Origin: Antrihabitans auranticaus | GTDB taxonomy: Bacteria; Actinomycetota; Actinomycetes; Mycobacteriales; Mycobacteriaceae | Length of the DNA stretch: 64,000 bases | Direction of reading: 5' to 3' | Assembly: GCF_016481275.1 (NCBI RefSeq) | Contig: NZ_JAEMNW010000002.1 | Coordinates: 372,001-436,000, forward strand | In this document: positions 1 to 9,102 of the stretch, in pieces | Layout of the letters: the number at the start of each line of letters is the position of its first letter | Numbering within the stretch: position 1 is the first letter of the stretch | Program-made: the position numbers and the translations under genes | Notes under the pieces: generated by a model | Told to the model about the DNA's origin: nothing | Seen by the model: only the letters and a program-made list of their open reading frames with translations | The model's database searches: none

Positions 1-1
1 G

Positions 2-1177
2 CGCGACTACATCGAGCATCGAACCGAATTGCGTGCGGTTGTCGCGGCCGAGTTGGCAAGTCTGCGTTCGGAGTTCGACATGGTGATCTGCGAGGGCGCC
101 GGCTCGCCCGCTGAGATCAACCTCCGAGCGACCGATCTTGCGAACATGGGTTTGGCGCAGGCCGCGTCGTTGCCCGTGATCGTGGTCGGCGACATCGACC
201 GCGGGGGAGTGCTTGCACATCTCTACGGCACGCTCGCGGTCCTCGACCCTGCCGACCAGGCGTTGATCAAGGGTTTCGTGATCAACAAGTTCCGCGGCGA
301 CGTCTCGCTGCTCGAACCGGGCCTGGAACGGTTGCGCGAGTTGACCGGTCGGCCGACGTTCGGCGTCATCCCGTATTCCGATGAGTTGTGGATCGACGCG
401 GAAGACTCGTTGGGGACCGTCGGCGATGCAGCGGTCGGCCGACCGGGCCGGCCCGTCGGGTCCGACTGGTTGACCGTGGCGGCCATTCGTTTGCCGCGAG
501 TCTCCAACTCGACCGATGTCGAGGCCCTGGCCTGTGAGCCGGGTGTTGCGGTCCGCTGGGTCACCGAACCATCGCGACTGCTCGACGTCGACCTCGTCGT
601 CGTGCCGGGTAGCAAGTCGACCGTGACCGACCTGGACTGGCTGCGGCGCAGCGGAATTGCGGACGCGATCGGCAAGCGGGCCGCGGCCGGAAAACCCGTG
701 CTCGGAATCTGCGGTGGCTACCAGATGCTGGGCAGGTGCATCGTCGACGATGTCGAGTCCGCCGCCGGACGGGTCGACGGGTTGGGCTTGCTGGATCTGG
801 AGATCCGCTTCGAGTCCGAGAAGGTGCTGGCACAGGTCGCAGGATTTGCGGACGATATCCCTGTGCGGGGCTACGAGATTCATCACGGGCGCGTTGTGCG
901 GTCAGGAGACGGACCGCTACTACAGACCGTGGACGGCGGAGACGAGGGCAGCGTCGCGGGGTCCGTATTCGGTACCCATTGGCACGGTCTGCTGGAGAGC
1001 GACGAATTTCGCCGGAGGTTTCTTACCCGAGTCGCGGAACTCAGCGGACGGTCGGGATTCGTGGTCGCACCCGCTACATCGGTGGCGGCCGTTCGAACGG
1101 CTCAGCTGGATCTGCTTGCCGACCTCGTCGAGCAGAATCTCGACGTTGCCGCGATTCGCACCCACGCGCGCAGTTGA
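2..1177 (+). CDS. cobQ: Cobyric acid synthase, C-terminal part (5' end outside window)
   Basis: CobQ carries out the four glutamine- and ATP-dependent amidations that turn adenosylcobyrinic a,c-diamide into adenosylcobyric acid, in the cytoplasm. The frame is open from base 2, so about 391 C-terminal residues are present of a family length near 500. Visible parts are the end of the BioD-like ATPase domain (VGDIDRGG) and a class I glutamine amidotransferase domain with the nucleophile elbow [12 protein letters not shown] (about bases 697-732) and the catalytic His region GTHWHGLLE (about base 975). It converges on the L,D-transpeptidase gene through a shared hairpin. It lies about 11 kb from the riboswitch-led cob operon at 12459, so it is a separate cobalamin locus. 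Identification is firm; the start and its regulation are outside the window. Confidence 0.97.
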   Translation, partial: RDYIEHRTELRAVVAAELASLRSEFDMVICEGAGSPAEINLRATDLANMGLAQAASLPVIVVGDIDRGGVLAHLYGTLAVLDPADQALIKGFVINKFRGDVSLLEPGLERLRELTGRPTFGVIPYSDELWIDAEDSLGTVGDAAVGRPGRPVGSDWLTVAAIRLPRVSNSTDVEALACEPGVAVRWVTEPSRLLDVDLVVVPGSKSTVTDLDWLRRSGIADAIGKRAAAGKPVLGICGGYQMLGRCIVDDVESAAGRVDGLGLLDLEIRFESEKVLAQVAGFADDIPVRGYEIHHGRVVRSGDGPLLQTVDGGDEGSVAGSVFGTHWHGLLESDEFRRRFLTRVAELSGRSGFVVAPATSVAAVRTAQLDLLADLVEQNLDVAAIRTHARS

Positions 1178-1195
1178 GGCGCGCGCAGGTGCGAA
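1155..1195. terminator. Likely bidirectional terminator hairpin between cobQ and L,D-transpeptidase
   Basis: TTCGCACC (1155-1162) pairs perfectly with GGTGCGAA (1188-1195), and the GC-rich interior is partly complementary. It overlaps the cobQ stop codon and lies between two converging genes. There is no long T run, as is common in actinobacteria, so terminator function is inferred from position and shape. Confidence 0.5.
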
Positions 1196-1208
1196 ACGTC
1201 AGTGCGGA

Positions 1209-1721
1209 CTATTCGATGACCTGGACGATGTCGCCGGGTTCGAGGTAGTCGTAGAACGCCTTCGCGCCGTCTTCGGTCATGCGGATGCAGCCATGCGACG
1301 GCAGATCTACGGGTCCGACGTGGAACGCGATGTCACCGTTGAAGAAGATTGCGTAGAACATGTCCGCGTGGTGCATGGTGCTCCAGTGATACGGCTTCTT
1401 GAACGCCACCTTGGTGATAGCGGCGGGCGTTTCGTATCCGGGCATGCCGTGCGAAATTCGGGTCGGGCCGTAGATCGTCCGGCCGTCGTCCATCAGCCAG
1501 GCTTCGTTCGTGGACTTCCGCAGGCACGCCTTGACACCCTGTGCCGTACACGGCGCCGGGGGCGGCGGCGGAGGTGGGATGATCGCCGGAATGCCGGGGA
1601 TGTCGGGGCCGCCGGGCCACAGCGGCTCAGCCTGGGCCGTGGACAGCATTCCGAGCGCAACGGATGCAACACCGACTAGGACGGCGGATCGTGCCGCCCA
1701 CGTGCGTAAACGATTCTTCAT
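1209..1721 (-). CDS. Secreted L,D-transpeptidase (YkuD domain)
   Basis: A 170-residue exported protein with an N-terminal signal peptide (basic start MKNRLR, then a hydrophobic stretch ending near AQA), a short proline run (seven prolines) as a wall-spanning linker, and a compact YkuD domain. The catalytic signature is FHVGPVDLPSHGCIRMT, containing the conserved His and the Ser-His-Gly-Cys active site. Such enzymes form 3-3 cross-links in peptidoglycan or attach proteins to it. It is much shorter than mycobacterial LdtA-type enzymes and lacks their Ig-like domains, so it may be a small accessory transpeptidase. The ATG at 1721 fits the signal peptide. It is transcribed alone, convergent with cobQ. 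Confidence 0.9.
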   Translation of the reverse strand: MKNRLRTWAARSAVLVGVASVALGMLSTAQAEPLWPGGPDIPGIPAIIPPPPPPPAPCTAQGVKACLRKSTNEAWLMDDGRTIYGPTRISHGMPGYETPAAITKVAFKKPYHWSTMHHADMFYAIFFNGDIAFHVGPVDLPSHGCIRMTEDGAKAFYDYLEPGDIVQVIE

Positions 1722-1953
1722 CAGGTTTTCGACCTCTCTACCCCGGGCCCACCACCCTGTGAAGCAATTGCAAAGGGGGAGGGGACGAACTTGACCATCA
1801 GTATGGGATCACATCCAGTGCCTGTGATCATTTCCGACGTTGGCTTCTGGGTCAAGAGTGGTGCGAGTGACAGATGGGACCATTGAGGTAACGATCTGAT
1901 CGCTACCCCAGCTGTTATCGCGTGCTCACTCTCGCGTCAGATGGTGAATCCCC

Positions 1954-3123
1954 TCATGCCGCGAACTCGGTGACAGCGTCGATGACGCGCGCGATCTGGT
2001 CGTCGGACATTGCAGGCCAGATCGGCAACCGGGTGACGGTGGCCGAAAAACGGGCGCTGCGGGTGCACTGGACCGGTGTGCGGCCCATCTTCAAGCCTGC
2101 GGGGCTGGCATCGAGCGGCACGTAGTGGAACGGTGTCGCGATGCCGCGGCCGCGCATGTGGTTGATGAAGTCGTCGCGGACGTCTTCGGTCGGCATCCGC
2201 AGGTAGTACAGATGCGCGGTATGTTCCCGATCCGGCGGAACGAACATCTGCGCGACGTCGTTGCGGGCGGCCCACGTCGGCAGCTCGCGCGCGTAGGCGT
2301 CCCACACACGGTGCCGTCCGGCCTGAATGGTCTCGAACGCGGCGAGTTGCGCGTCGAGGACAGCCGCGTTCAACTCACTCGGCAGATAGCTCGAGCCGAT
2401 GTCCTGCCAGCCGTACTTGTCGACCTGACCGCGGAGGAACCGGGCACGGTCGGTGCCCTTCTCCCGCATGATCTCGGCACGCAGCATCAGCACGTCGTCG
2501 GTGAGGAGCAGCGCGCCGCCCTCGCCGGCATGGATGTTCTTCGTGTCGTGGAAGCTCAGAGTCCCGATCGTGCCGATGGTGCCGAGCTGGCGCCCCATCC
2601 AGCTACCACCGAGCCCATGCGCATTGTCTTCGACGATCGCGATGCAGTGTTCTGCCGCGAGTTCGAGAAGCGGGCCCATATCGGCTGCCACGCCGCCGTA
2701 GTGCATGACGAAAATCGCCTTGGTGGCGTCGGTGATCGCTTCGGCTACCGCAGCGGGATCGATGTTGCCGGTCGTCTCGTCGATGTCGACGAACACGCAT
2801 GTCGCGCCACGCAACGCTACCGAGGTCGCGGGTGAGGGGAACGTGAAACTCGGCAGGATCACCTCGTCGCCGGGCTGCAACTCGAGCAGCAACGCGCCGA
2901 GTTCCAGTGCATGGGTGCACGACGTCGTGAGCAAGACGTGCGGTGCACCGGTGATCTGCCGAAGCTTGCGGGTGGCCGACGCCGTGAACTTGCCGTCACC
3001 GTGGACATGAGCCGACGCGAGTACGGCCGCGAGGTTGTCGAGTTCGAACGGCGCGCGGAAAGGAACGTTGAACGGAACGTTCTGCGTGAGTGAAGCGGCG
3101 GTGGATGAAACGTCGGCAGTAAT
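1954..3123 (-). CDS. DegT/DnrJ/EryC1-family sugar aminotransferase (WecE/RffA-like), probable ATT start
   Basis: PLP-dependent aminotransferase that would put an amino group on a dTDP-4-keto-6-deoxyhexose, as WecE does when making dTDP-4-amino-4,6-dideoxygalactose. Seen: GDGKFTASATRKL near the N terminus, the cofactor-binding stretch LLTTSCTHALEL, PSFTFPS, the DNAHG region and the Schiff-base lysine in SFHDTKNIHAGEGGA. The homologous protein clearly begins well before the first ordinary start (TTG 2934): the frame is open to a TGA at 3144-3142 and the upstream residues match the family. The only plausible initiator there is ATT at 3123, preceded by GGAGAGGA about nine bases upstream and placed 2 bases after the preceding glycosyltransferase gene stop, giving 389 residues against about 376 for WecE. 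It heads no operon but follows the GT2 gene in a four-gene glycan cassette. Function is well supported; substrate is inferred. Confidence 0.85.
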   Translation of the reverse strand: MTADVSSTAASLTQNVPFNVPFRAPFELDNLAAVLASAHVHGDGKFTASATRKLRQITGAPHVLLTTSCTHALELGALLLELQPGDEVILPSFTFPSPATSVALRGATCVFVDIDETTGNIDPAAVAEAITDATKAIFVMHYGGVAADMGPLLELAAEHCIAIVEDNAHGLGGSWMGRQLGTIGTIGTLSFHDTKNIHAGEGGALLLTDDVLMLRAEIMREKGTDRARFLRGQVDKYGWQDIGSSYLPSELNAAVLDAQLAAFETIQAGRHRVWDAYARELPTWAARNDVAQMFVPPDREHTAHLYYLRMPTEDVRDDFINHMRGRGIATPFHYVPLDASPAGLKMGRTPVQCTRSARFSATVTRLPIWPAMSDDQIARVIDAVTEFAA

Positions 3124-3125
3124 GG

Positions 3126-4109
3126 CTACTCGTCCTCTCCGTCAGGGCGCGGCGTGGGGGAGTCCACTGTCAAAAATAGGGGTCGGCCAGCCAAAACATG
3201 CAGCGCCACGCCGAGGTATTCGGCGATGAGACCGAGAGAGAACAGGATCGAGCCCGAGCAGAGGAGGATGGCGACGATCGTCGACGCCCAGCCTTCCGGG
3301 TCACCTTCACCGGTAAGCGCCTTCACGATGACGACCGCGGCGAGTATGCCGCCCGCCAAAGCGAGGGCGATGCCGAGCACGCTGACGATCCGCAGGCCGC
3401 GGGTGCCACTGCAGAGCACCATCTTCCAGAACAGCGAGAACAGGCGACGGTAGGTGTAGCCCGAGACCGGCCTACCCTCGGTGCGCAGTTCGATCGGCGC
3501 AGTCGCGGTCCGGCCGACCACCCAGGTCAGCGCGATGTCGAGATACACACCGGCGGCTGCCACCTGGGCGAGCTTGCGGCCGATGTCGCCGCGGATCAGC
3601 CGGTAGCTTTCGAACTGCGTGACGGCGGGGAACTGGAACAGAGTCGACAGCACCAGCTTTGCGCCGCGCGAGGTGATGTTGCGGACGAAGCCGTGCGGTG
3701 GCGAGTTGGTCGGCTTCGAGTACACGAGGTCGGCACGCTGGGCGAGCGCCGAGTCGAGGAAGTGGCCGATGAAAGCAGGATCGTGCTGCCCGTCCTCGTC
3801 GAGGGTCGCGATCCAGTCACCGCGGGATGCCGCCATACCGGCGATAGTCGCGGCGTCCTGCCCGTAGTTCCGGCTCAGCCAGACGACCTCGACGCGGTCC
3901 TTCGACTCGGCAAGCTCGGCGAGAACGACGTCGGACCGGTCGGGTCCGTTGTCGTGGACCAGGACGATTTCGTCGACCGTGAACCAGGAACCTTTCGGCG
4001 TCTCGGTCGGTCCCGCGTATTTGTCGAACTCCGAGACCAGGTTCGCAATCGTCGTCTCGCCCCGATACACCGGCACGACGACCGACACCGAATGGATTCG
4101 GTCACCCAT
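3126..4109 (-). CDS. GT2 glycosyltransferase, polyprenyl-phosphate sugar synthase type (GtrB/DPM1-like)
   Basis: A 327-residue family 2 glycosyltransferase. The N-terminal half shows the nucleotide-sugar fold (VSVVVPVYRGE, the acidic LVHDNGPD, and the metal/sugar motif DEDGQHDP), and two membrane helices sit near the C terminus (about residues 235-310). This is the layout of enzymes that load a sugar from a nucleotide donor onto polyprenyl phosphate at the inner face of the membrane, such as GtrB, DPM synthase and mycobacterial PpgS. The ATG at 4109 starts exactly at the conserved domain; an in-frame TTG at 4151 would add 14 unlikely residues. Two bases separate it from the aminotransferase, so the two are co-transcribed. 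The likely substrate is the amino sugar made by that neighbour; this is inference. Confidence 0.88.
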   Translation of the reverse strand: MGDRIHSVSVVVPVYRGETTIANLVSEFDKYAGPTETPKGSWFTVDEIVLVHDNGPDRSDVVLAELAESKDRVEVVWLSRNYGQDAATIAGMAASRGDWIATLDEDGQHDPAFIGHFLDSALAQRADLVYSKPTNSPPHGFVRNITSRGAKLVLSTLFQFPAVTQFESYRLIRGDIGRKLAQVAAAGVYLDIALTWVVGRTATAPIELRTEGRPVSGYTYRRLFSLFWKMVLCSGTRGLRIVSVLGIALALAGGILAAVVIVKALTGEGDPEGWASTIVAILLCSGSILFSLGLIAEYLGVALHVLAGRPLFLTVDSPTPRPDGEDE

Positions 4110-4253
4110 TGGCAACACCGATCCCGGTCGACCCTGCGCGCGCAGGCGCAAAGAGCAGCAGCGGCATCGGGTAGGTGACTTTCTTCGAGCGGTCGGCGCC
4201 TGAGGGCGCGGAGGGCAAGAGGCACGATAACACGCAGATAACGGTGACGCAGT

Positions 4254-6515
4254 TCAGCGACCGTCCGGTACGTGCGCTTCCGGCGTCGGCTCGCGGACTT
4301 CGGGCTGCGCAGCTTCGCCCTCTTCAGGCGAGTCCTTCTTGCGTCGGCGCAGGTAGAGCCATTGCAGAATGCCGACCCCGACGAAACCGAGAACCGCGGT
4401 GGTGATGCCGAGTTGCCAGCCCGGTGGCCGCCAGGTGACCTCGAGTTCCGCGTCTTTCGTGCCAGGGGGAATGTCGACCGCGAGGAAGCTGTCGAGCACG
4501 GTCCCGTACTCGACGTCTTTCCCGTCGAGGGTCACGTGATAGCCCGGCCACGGGATCCGGGCGAACACGACCCGCCCGCCGTTCTCTGAGCTCACGCGGG
4601 CGCGGCTGGTGTGGTTGGACTCGTCTTCCGACGTCGCGGTGACCCCCGGCGAGGTGTAGGAGATCCGGCCGTTTTCGGTCGAGACCGGGCCGTCGATCCG
4701 CTCGAGCACGTAGATGTAGTTCTCGTGGCCCGGGTAGTCGACCCATTTCCAGCCGGGCGGTGGTGGGTCGTTGCGGGCATCGGGGTACATCGCCCGCTGC
4801 AGGACGACGCGGTCGACCTTCATGAGGTCCACCAGGGGCTTACCGGTCGATTGCTCGTTGGTGAAGGCCCAGCGACGGGCGTCGGGGCACACGCTGCCGT
4901 CCCAGCGCATGCACATGTAGTACGAGAACCAGTAGTGGCCGATCGGGGTGTACCCGTTGACGTACTCCAGATCGAGGTCGTTGGCGTAGAACCCCACGAC
5001 CTCCGAGCCGTACACGCCGTCGAGGTTCTTCTCTTCCTTCGGCCAGCGCAGGCTGTCGGCCAATTGCAGCGTCGTACCGTCGAAGTCGGGGAAAGCGGCC
5101 TTCGCCTCGGAACGACGCTCGGGCAGGTTCCACGACATCGGGTGCGTGCCGACCGCGTTGACCATGTAATACGCGACCGGCGCCACGGAGACGACGAGCA
5201 GTGCGCACGCCATCGCAACGGTCTTCTTCGAGGCGACGAGCAGGACGACCGCACCCATGGCGGCCACGATCAGCGTTGCCTCGATATGGCTGTGGATCCG
5301 GCCGCTCGGAGCCGACGAGATCGAGCGACCCAGCAGGACAAGCAGTAGAACTGCCGCCGCCCCGCATCGCGCGCGCCAGCCGGCGAGAGTGCCGTGCCGG
5401 CTCAAGAGCACGCAGACCAGAATCAGCAGGCTCAGCGCAACCATCGGCAGGACGCGCGCGGGCCAGCGCAGCGGACCGATGACAGCGGGCCCGGCAGTCC
5501 AGAAGAGCGTTATGCCCGCGAAGATGGCGATGCCGCTCACCTCGCGCATCGATCGCGTGACTCTTTTCCAGTCGATGAACGCGAGGGCGGGAATGAGGAA
5601 CCAGGCGATGTAGACGATCGGGAAGGGCTGAATCAGCCCGAACCACGACGTGAACGACGGTCGGGTGCTCGGCAGGCTGGCATTCAGGGTTTCCGACCAC
5701 GGAATTGTCATGAAGCCGTCGTTCTTGAAGACGAACTCCGCGTCGCGCCACGTCACGTGCGACGAGAGGAAGCTCGGCAGGTAGGTCATCGCACCGACCA
5801 GGCCCGCGCATCCTGCAGCGAGCAGGATCTTCGCCGAGGGCAGCCACTTCCGCTGGTAGATGACCTCCCCAATGGCGACAGCGCCGATCATCAACGCGGA
5901 CTCGGTGCCCGGCCAGACGTAACCCACGCTGATCGCGAAGTACAGGAAGACGAACAACGGAATCGGCCCGCTGCGACCGCGCGCGTAGCGGACCGCCGAA
6001 GCCCACGCATGCGTCAGCCACGCGGTTCCCGCCAGTGCGAGGACCCAGCTGGCCTGGTCGAGAAAGAGGATGAAACCGGAGAACGGCACCGCGACACCGG
6101 CGACGGCAGCCCACTGAGCGCGGGCGCCGTAGGTCGTGCAAATCCGGAATACGCCGAGCGCCAGAATGATCGAGTACACGAGCTTGACGACTGTCGCGAG
6201 CACGAGCAGGTTGTCGACCGACGGTGCGATGAAGCTGACCAGCAACTGCGGCGGATTGAGCAGGCTGCCCTGCCCCTCGACCGCGAGGTTGCCTGCCATC
6301 CACTCTTCGGGAACGACGCCGGGCATCTTGCCCTGCCGCAGCAGTTCGCCGATGTGAATCCACAGCGGCACGTACTGGGACTCGGTGTCGTCGGTATAGA
6401 AGTGCCGAACGTCAGCCAGGAGTACCGCTACATAACTGACGACGACACCCAAGGCCGTAGCCGCTGCCCACAACCGCACCGTTTTCCGGGAGTCGAGTGT
6501 TTCGCTGTCACCCAC
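4254..6515 (-). CDS. Large polytopic membrane protein, YfhO-like (GT-C type) glycosyltransferase candidate
   Basis: A 753-residue integral membrane protein with about a dozen hydrophobic segments, then a long extracytoplasmic C-terminal part rich in aromatic and charged residues (about residues 440-690), a last membrane helix and a charged tail. The N-terminal loop after the first helix carries DDTESQYVPLW, the acidic loop expected of GT-C enzymes, and QGSLLNPPQLL, typical of the YfhO family, which includes enzymes that add sugars to wall polymers from lipid-linked donors. It begins with GTG at 6515, overlapping the gtrA stop by 8 bases, and precedes the GT2 gene by about 145 bases. In this setting it is the likely transferase that moves the sugar from polyprenyl phosphate to its acceptor. 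Family placement is from motifs; the acceptor is unknown. Confidence 0.75.
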   Translation of the reverse strand: MGDSETLDSRKTVRLWAAATALGVVVSYVAVLLADVRHFYTDDTESQYVPLWIHIGELLRQGKMPGVVPEEWMAGNLAVEGQGSLLNPPQLLVSFIAPSVDNLLVLATVVKLVYSIILALGVFRICTTYGARAQWAAVAGVAVPFSGFILFLDQASWVLALAGTAWLTHAWASAVRYARGRSGPIPLFVFLYFAISVGYVWPGTESALMIGAVAIGEVIYQRKWLPSAKILLAAGCAGLVGAMTYLPSFLSSHVTWRDAEFVFKNDGFMTIPWSETLNASLPSTRPSFTSWFGLIQPFPIVYIAWFLIPALAFIDWKRVTRSMREVSGIAIFAGITLFWTAGPAVIGPLRWPARVLPMVALSLLILVCVLLSRHGTLAGWRARCGAAAVLLLVLLGRSISSAPSGRIHSHIEATLIVAAMGAVVLLVASKKTVAMACALLVVSVAPVAYYMVNAVGTHPMSWNLPERRSEAKAAFPDFDGTTLQLADSLRWPKEEKNLDGVYGSEVVGFYANDLDLEYVNGYTPIGHYWFSYYMCMRWDGSVCPDARRWAFTNEQSTGKPLVDLMKVDRVVLQRAMYPDARNDPPPPGWKWVDYPGHENYIYVLERIDGPVSTENGRISYTSPGVTATSEDESNHTSRARVSSENGGRVVFARIPWPGYHVTLDGKDVEYGTVLDSFLAVDIPPGTKDAELEVTWRPPGWQLGITTAVLGFVGVGILQWLYLRRRKKDSPEEGEAAQPEVREPTPEAHVPDGR

Positions 6516-7014
6516 GAGTTTGTGACACTACAACCCCGGTGTCGCCCGACCGTGCAGGCGGACGCCGAAACGATACGTGGCGATGGCCGAAGTAGCTCGT
6601 GACAGCGACGATGCCGGTGACGACGAATTGCGACGGGATCGGTGGCAGGTCGAGTACGCCCACGGCAAGCGTCATCAACACGATGTTGAGCACGAATCCG
6701 CCGGAATTGACGCCGACGAACGCGACGAAGTCGCGCACGAGTCGCCCGCGCACACGAAAGACCAACGTCCTGTGCAGCACGAATGCGATGACAACGCTGA
6801 TGGAGTAGGCCAGCGCAACTGCGAGTTGGTAGAGGTGGTCACCGAGCACGGTGATCCAGACGACGAAGAGCAGGAATCCGATGGCGGTGTTCACGCAACC
6901 GACGAGCGTGTAGGCGAGCGACTGACTCCGCGCGAGGCGCACCAGAATTCCGGGCACGGGCACGTTCGAGGCACCGCTGGCGCGGCTGTCGTCGACCGAT
7001 TCGGGCTCGCTCAC
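6508..7014 (-). CDS. GtrA-family membrane protein
   Basis: A 168-residue protein with four membrane helices and the GtrA hallmarks LVGCVNTAIGF in helix 1, FVLHRTLVFR in the central loop and YFGHRHVSF near the C terminus. GtrA proteins are thought to flip or help present polyprenyl-phosphate sugars made by GtrB-type GT2 enzymes; mycobacterial Rv3632 plays such a role beside the GT2 enzyme PpgS. It starts at GTG 7014 and its stop overlaps the start of the YfhO-like gene, making it the first gene of the four-gene minus-strand cassette. No regulator lies beside it. Confidence 0.9.
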   Translation of the reverse strand: MSEPESVDDSRASGASNVPVPGILVRLARSQSLAYTLVGCVNTAIGFLLFVVWITVLGDHLYQLAVALAYSISVVIAFVLHRTLVFRVRGRLVRDFVAFVGVNSGGFVLNIVLMTLAVGVLDLPPIPSQFVVTGIVAVTSYFGHRHVSFRRPPARSGDTGVVVSQTRG

Positions 7015-7132
7015 GAACCGTATTGTCTCAGGCCGCGTGGGACGCGACTCGACACCCGTCCGGCGCGCCGTGGCACGGCCTCCTGACCTTGGATTTCACG
7101 CGTAAGTTGCCGGACTGGCGTACGGTCGCGCA

Positions 7133-7696
7133 ATGGAACTGATGCAGGTGGTTACCGGAAACGGCACTTGTAAGGTTCGGGTAGACGGGCCGGAAAGCCG
7201 GCACACGGTGGTGCTGCTGCCGGCAGTGCAGGAAGCGGCCGACGTCTACGACCAAGTCTGTGTGCGCCTGCACAATTCAGGTCTGCGGACGGTCGTGCCC
7301 GAATCGATCGAGGGGCTCGACGACACCGACATACTGACGATCCTCGACGAACTGAAACTGGGTTGGGCCAACCTGATGGGCAACCGCGAAGGTGCCGAGT
7401 TGGCCTGGCGGCTCGCAGCCAAGAGCTTCGGCCGGTTCGCAAGTCTCGTGGCGGTCGATCGGGGACATCCGGCGCTGGCGGACGCAGCCGGAAACGTCGC
7501 CGAGGCGGCATGCCCCGCCGTCGAGTTGCCGACCACCGTGATGGTCGGTGGCCCGAAGAATCGCAACTGGGCCGAGCTGAGCGGTCGGCACGTGTACGGC
7601 GAGTTTCGCGTCGTCGAGTTGGACGTGGACAACATCCCGGTGAAGGCAAGCCACGAACTCGCGACGGAGATCGTGTTGCGCACGAGTTCGTGGTGA
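7133..7696 (+). CDS. Degenerate alpha/beta-hydrolase-like protein of unknown function
   Basis: A 187-residue protein that looks like a shortened alpha/beta hydrolase: an early beta strand VVLLPAVQEA in the place of the HG oxyanion strand, GLRTVVPESIEGLDD, and a later strand TTVMVGGPKN. The position where active members have the nucleophile elbow GxSxG reads MGNREGAELA, with no serine, and no catalytic Asp/His pair is evident. It is therefore probably not a classical hydrolase and may be a binding or structural protein. It converges on mycothione reductase, with stops only 11 bases apart. No function is proposed. Confidence 0.7.
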   Translation: MELMQVVTGNGTCKVRVDGPESRHTVVLLPAVQEAADVYDQVCVRLHNSGLRTVVPESIEGLDDTDILTILDELKLGWANLMGNREGAELAWRLAAKSFGRFASLVAVDRGHPALADAAGNVAEAACPAVELPTTVMVGGPKNRNWAELSGRHVYGEFRVVELDVDNIPVKASHELATEIVLRTSSW

Positions 7697-7707
7697 GCGG
7701 CCGGCCG

Positions 7708-9102
7708 TCAGTGCTCCTTCTTCAGCGCGCCCAGTAGTGCATTTTCGACTACCTCCGGCAGTGCGGGATGGATCCAGTACTGCCCGCGGGCCATGGAACG
7801 GGCATCCAGCCCGAACTGCATGGCCTGAATCAGCGGCTGGATAATCGTCGGCGCCTGATAGCCGATGATGTGCGCGCCCAGGATCTTTCCGGTGCCACGT
7901 TCGAGCACGACCTTGCACAGGCCGGTGTCGTCCTCCATCGCCCATCCGTAGGCGACGTCCGCGTACTTGTGGATATTGACGACGACGTCGTAGCCGGCCT
8001 CGCGGGCAGCTTCTTCGGTGAGGCCGACATCGGCGATCTGCGGGTCGGTGAAGACCGCGGCGGGAACGAACTGGTGATCGGTGCGCGCCAACCCCACATC
8101 GGACTGCCACGCGTTGCGGAGCAGGTTGTCGCGCACGATTCGGGCCTCGTGGTTGGCGACGTGTTTGAGCTGATAGGGCGAGGAGATGTCGCCGAGCGCG
8201 AAGACGCCTTCCGCCGACGTGCGCTGATATTCGTCGACCTTGACGCGGCCGTCGTCGTGTAGCTCGATCCCACCCGCCGCGGCGTCGAGCCAGTCGCTGT
8301 TGGGCTGCCGACCGGTCGCGACAAGCATCGCGTCGCCCTCGATGCAGCTGCCGTCATCGAGCTCGACCGATACACCGGCGCCTGACTTTCGCATCGTCAC
8401 GGCCGTACGCCCAAGTCGCACATCCCATTTCGCCTGGGCCAGCGTGGTGAAATGTGCCGAGATGTCGGCGTCGAGGTGCCGTAGGAGTCGCTCGCCGCGC
8501 GCGATGATCGTGACGTCGACCCCGAATGCCGAGAACACGTGCGCGAACTCCGCGGCGATGAACCCCGCGCCGAGGATGATCAGCCGCTCGGGGAGGTCGC
8601 GGATTCGCATGATGTCGTCGCTCGTGTAGAACGGTTCGCCGCAGTTGCGGATTTCGTCGGGAACGATCGGCCGGGAGCCGGCCGCGACGACGATCTGATC
8701 GGCGGTGATCACCGACCCGGTGCCGGTATCGAGCGTCCGCGGACCGACGAAGTGGGCGCGGCCGGTGAAGAGCGTGGCGCCTTCGGTCCGATTGCGCCGG
8801 AAGTCCTCGGCGTCGGTCGTGATTGCATCGATGCGACCGAACACCCGGTCGACGATGTCGGGCCACCGAATCTTGTCGACGTGTGCGTCGATGCCGTACT
8901 TGCTCGACCTTGCGATGGTGGTCGCCACGTCTGCCGCGTAGACGAACATTTTGGTCGGGATGCACCCGACGTTGATGCAGGTGCCGCCGAAGGTCGCCGC
9001 TTCGAGGATCGCGACCTTCTTGCCGGCGAACTGCCTGGTGAGGATCGTGTTTCCCGAACCGGTGCCGATTATCGCGAGGTCGAAATGCGCACGGGCGCTC
9101 AC
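7708..9102 (-). CDS. mtr: Mycothione reductase
   Basis: NADPH-dependent flavoenzyme that reduces mycothiol disulfide, keeping the main actinobacterial thiol reduced in the cytoplasm. Seen: N-terminal FAD motif IIGTGSGNTIL, the redox-active pair in GGTCINVGCIPTK (Cys42 and Cys47 from the chosen start), an NAD(P)-binding strand LIILGAGFIAAEFA, the second FAD motif FALGDISSP, and the C-terminal His-Glu pair in IHPALPEVVENAL that activates the thiolate. The GTG at 9102 overlaps the upstream hydrolase stop as GTGA and gives 464 residues, close to the 459 of the M. tuberculosis enzyme; an in-frame start at 9144 would add 14 residues inside the upstream gene. Gene order matches Rv2854-Rv2855 (mtr). 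Confidence 0.97.
   Translation of the reverse strand: MSARAHFDLAIIGTGSGNTILTRQFAGKKVAILEAATFGGTCINVGCIPTKMFVYAADVATTIARSSKYGIDAHVDKIRWPDIVDRVFGRIDAITTDAEDFRRNRTEGATLFTGRAHFVGPRTLDTGTGSVITADQIVVAAGSRPIVPDEIRNCGEPFYTSDDIMRIRDLPERLIILGAGFIAAEFAHVFSAFGVDVTIIARGERLLRHLDADISAHFTTLAQAKWDVRLGRTAVTMRKSGAGVSVELDDGSCIEGDAMLVATGRQPNSDWLDAAAGGIELHDDGRVKVDEYQRTSAEGVFALGDISSPYQLKHVANHEARIVRDNLLRNAWQSDVGLARTDHQFVPAAVFTDPQIADVGLTEEAAREAGYDVVVNIHKYADVAYGWAMEDDTGLCKVVLERGTGKILGAHIIGYQAPTIIQPLIQAMQFGLDARSMARGQYWIHPALPEVVENALLGALKKEH

Noticed and set aside
1954-2934. TTG 2934 as start of the aminotransferase
   Set aside because: It removes about 63 residues that match the family, including the region before the cofactor site.
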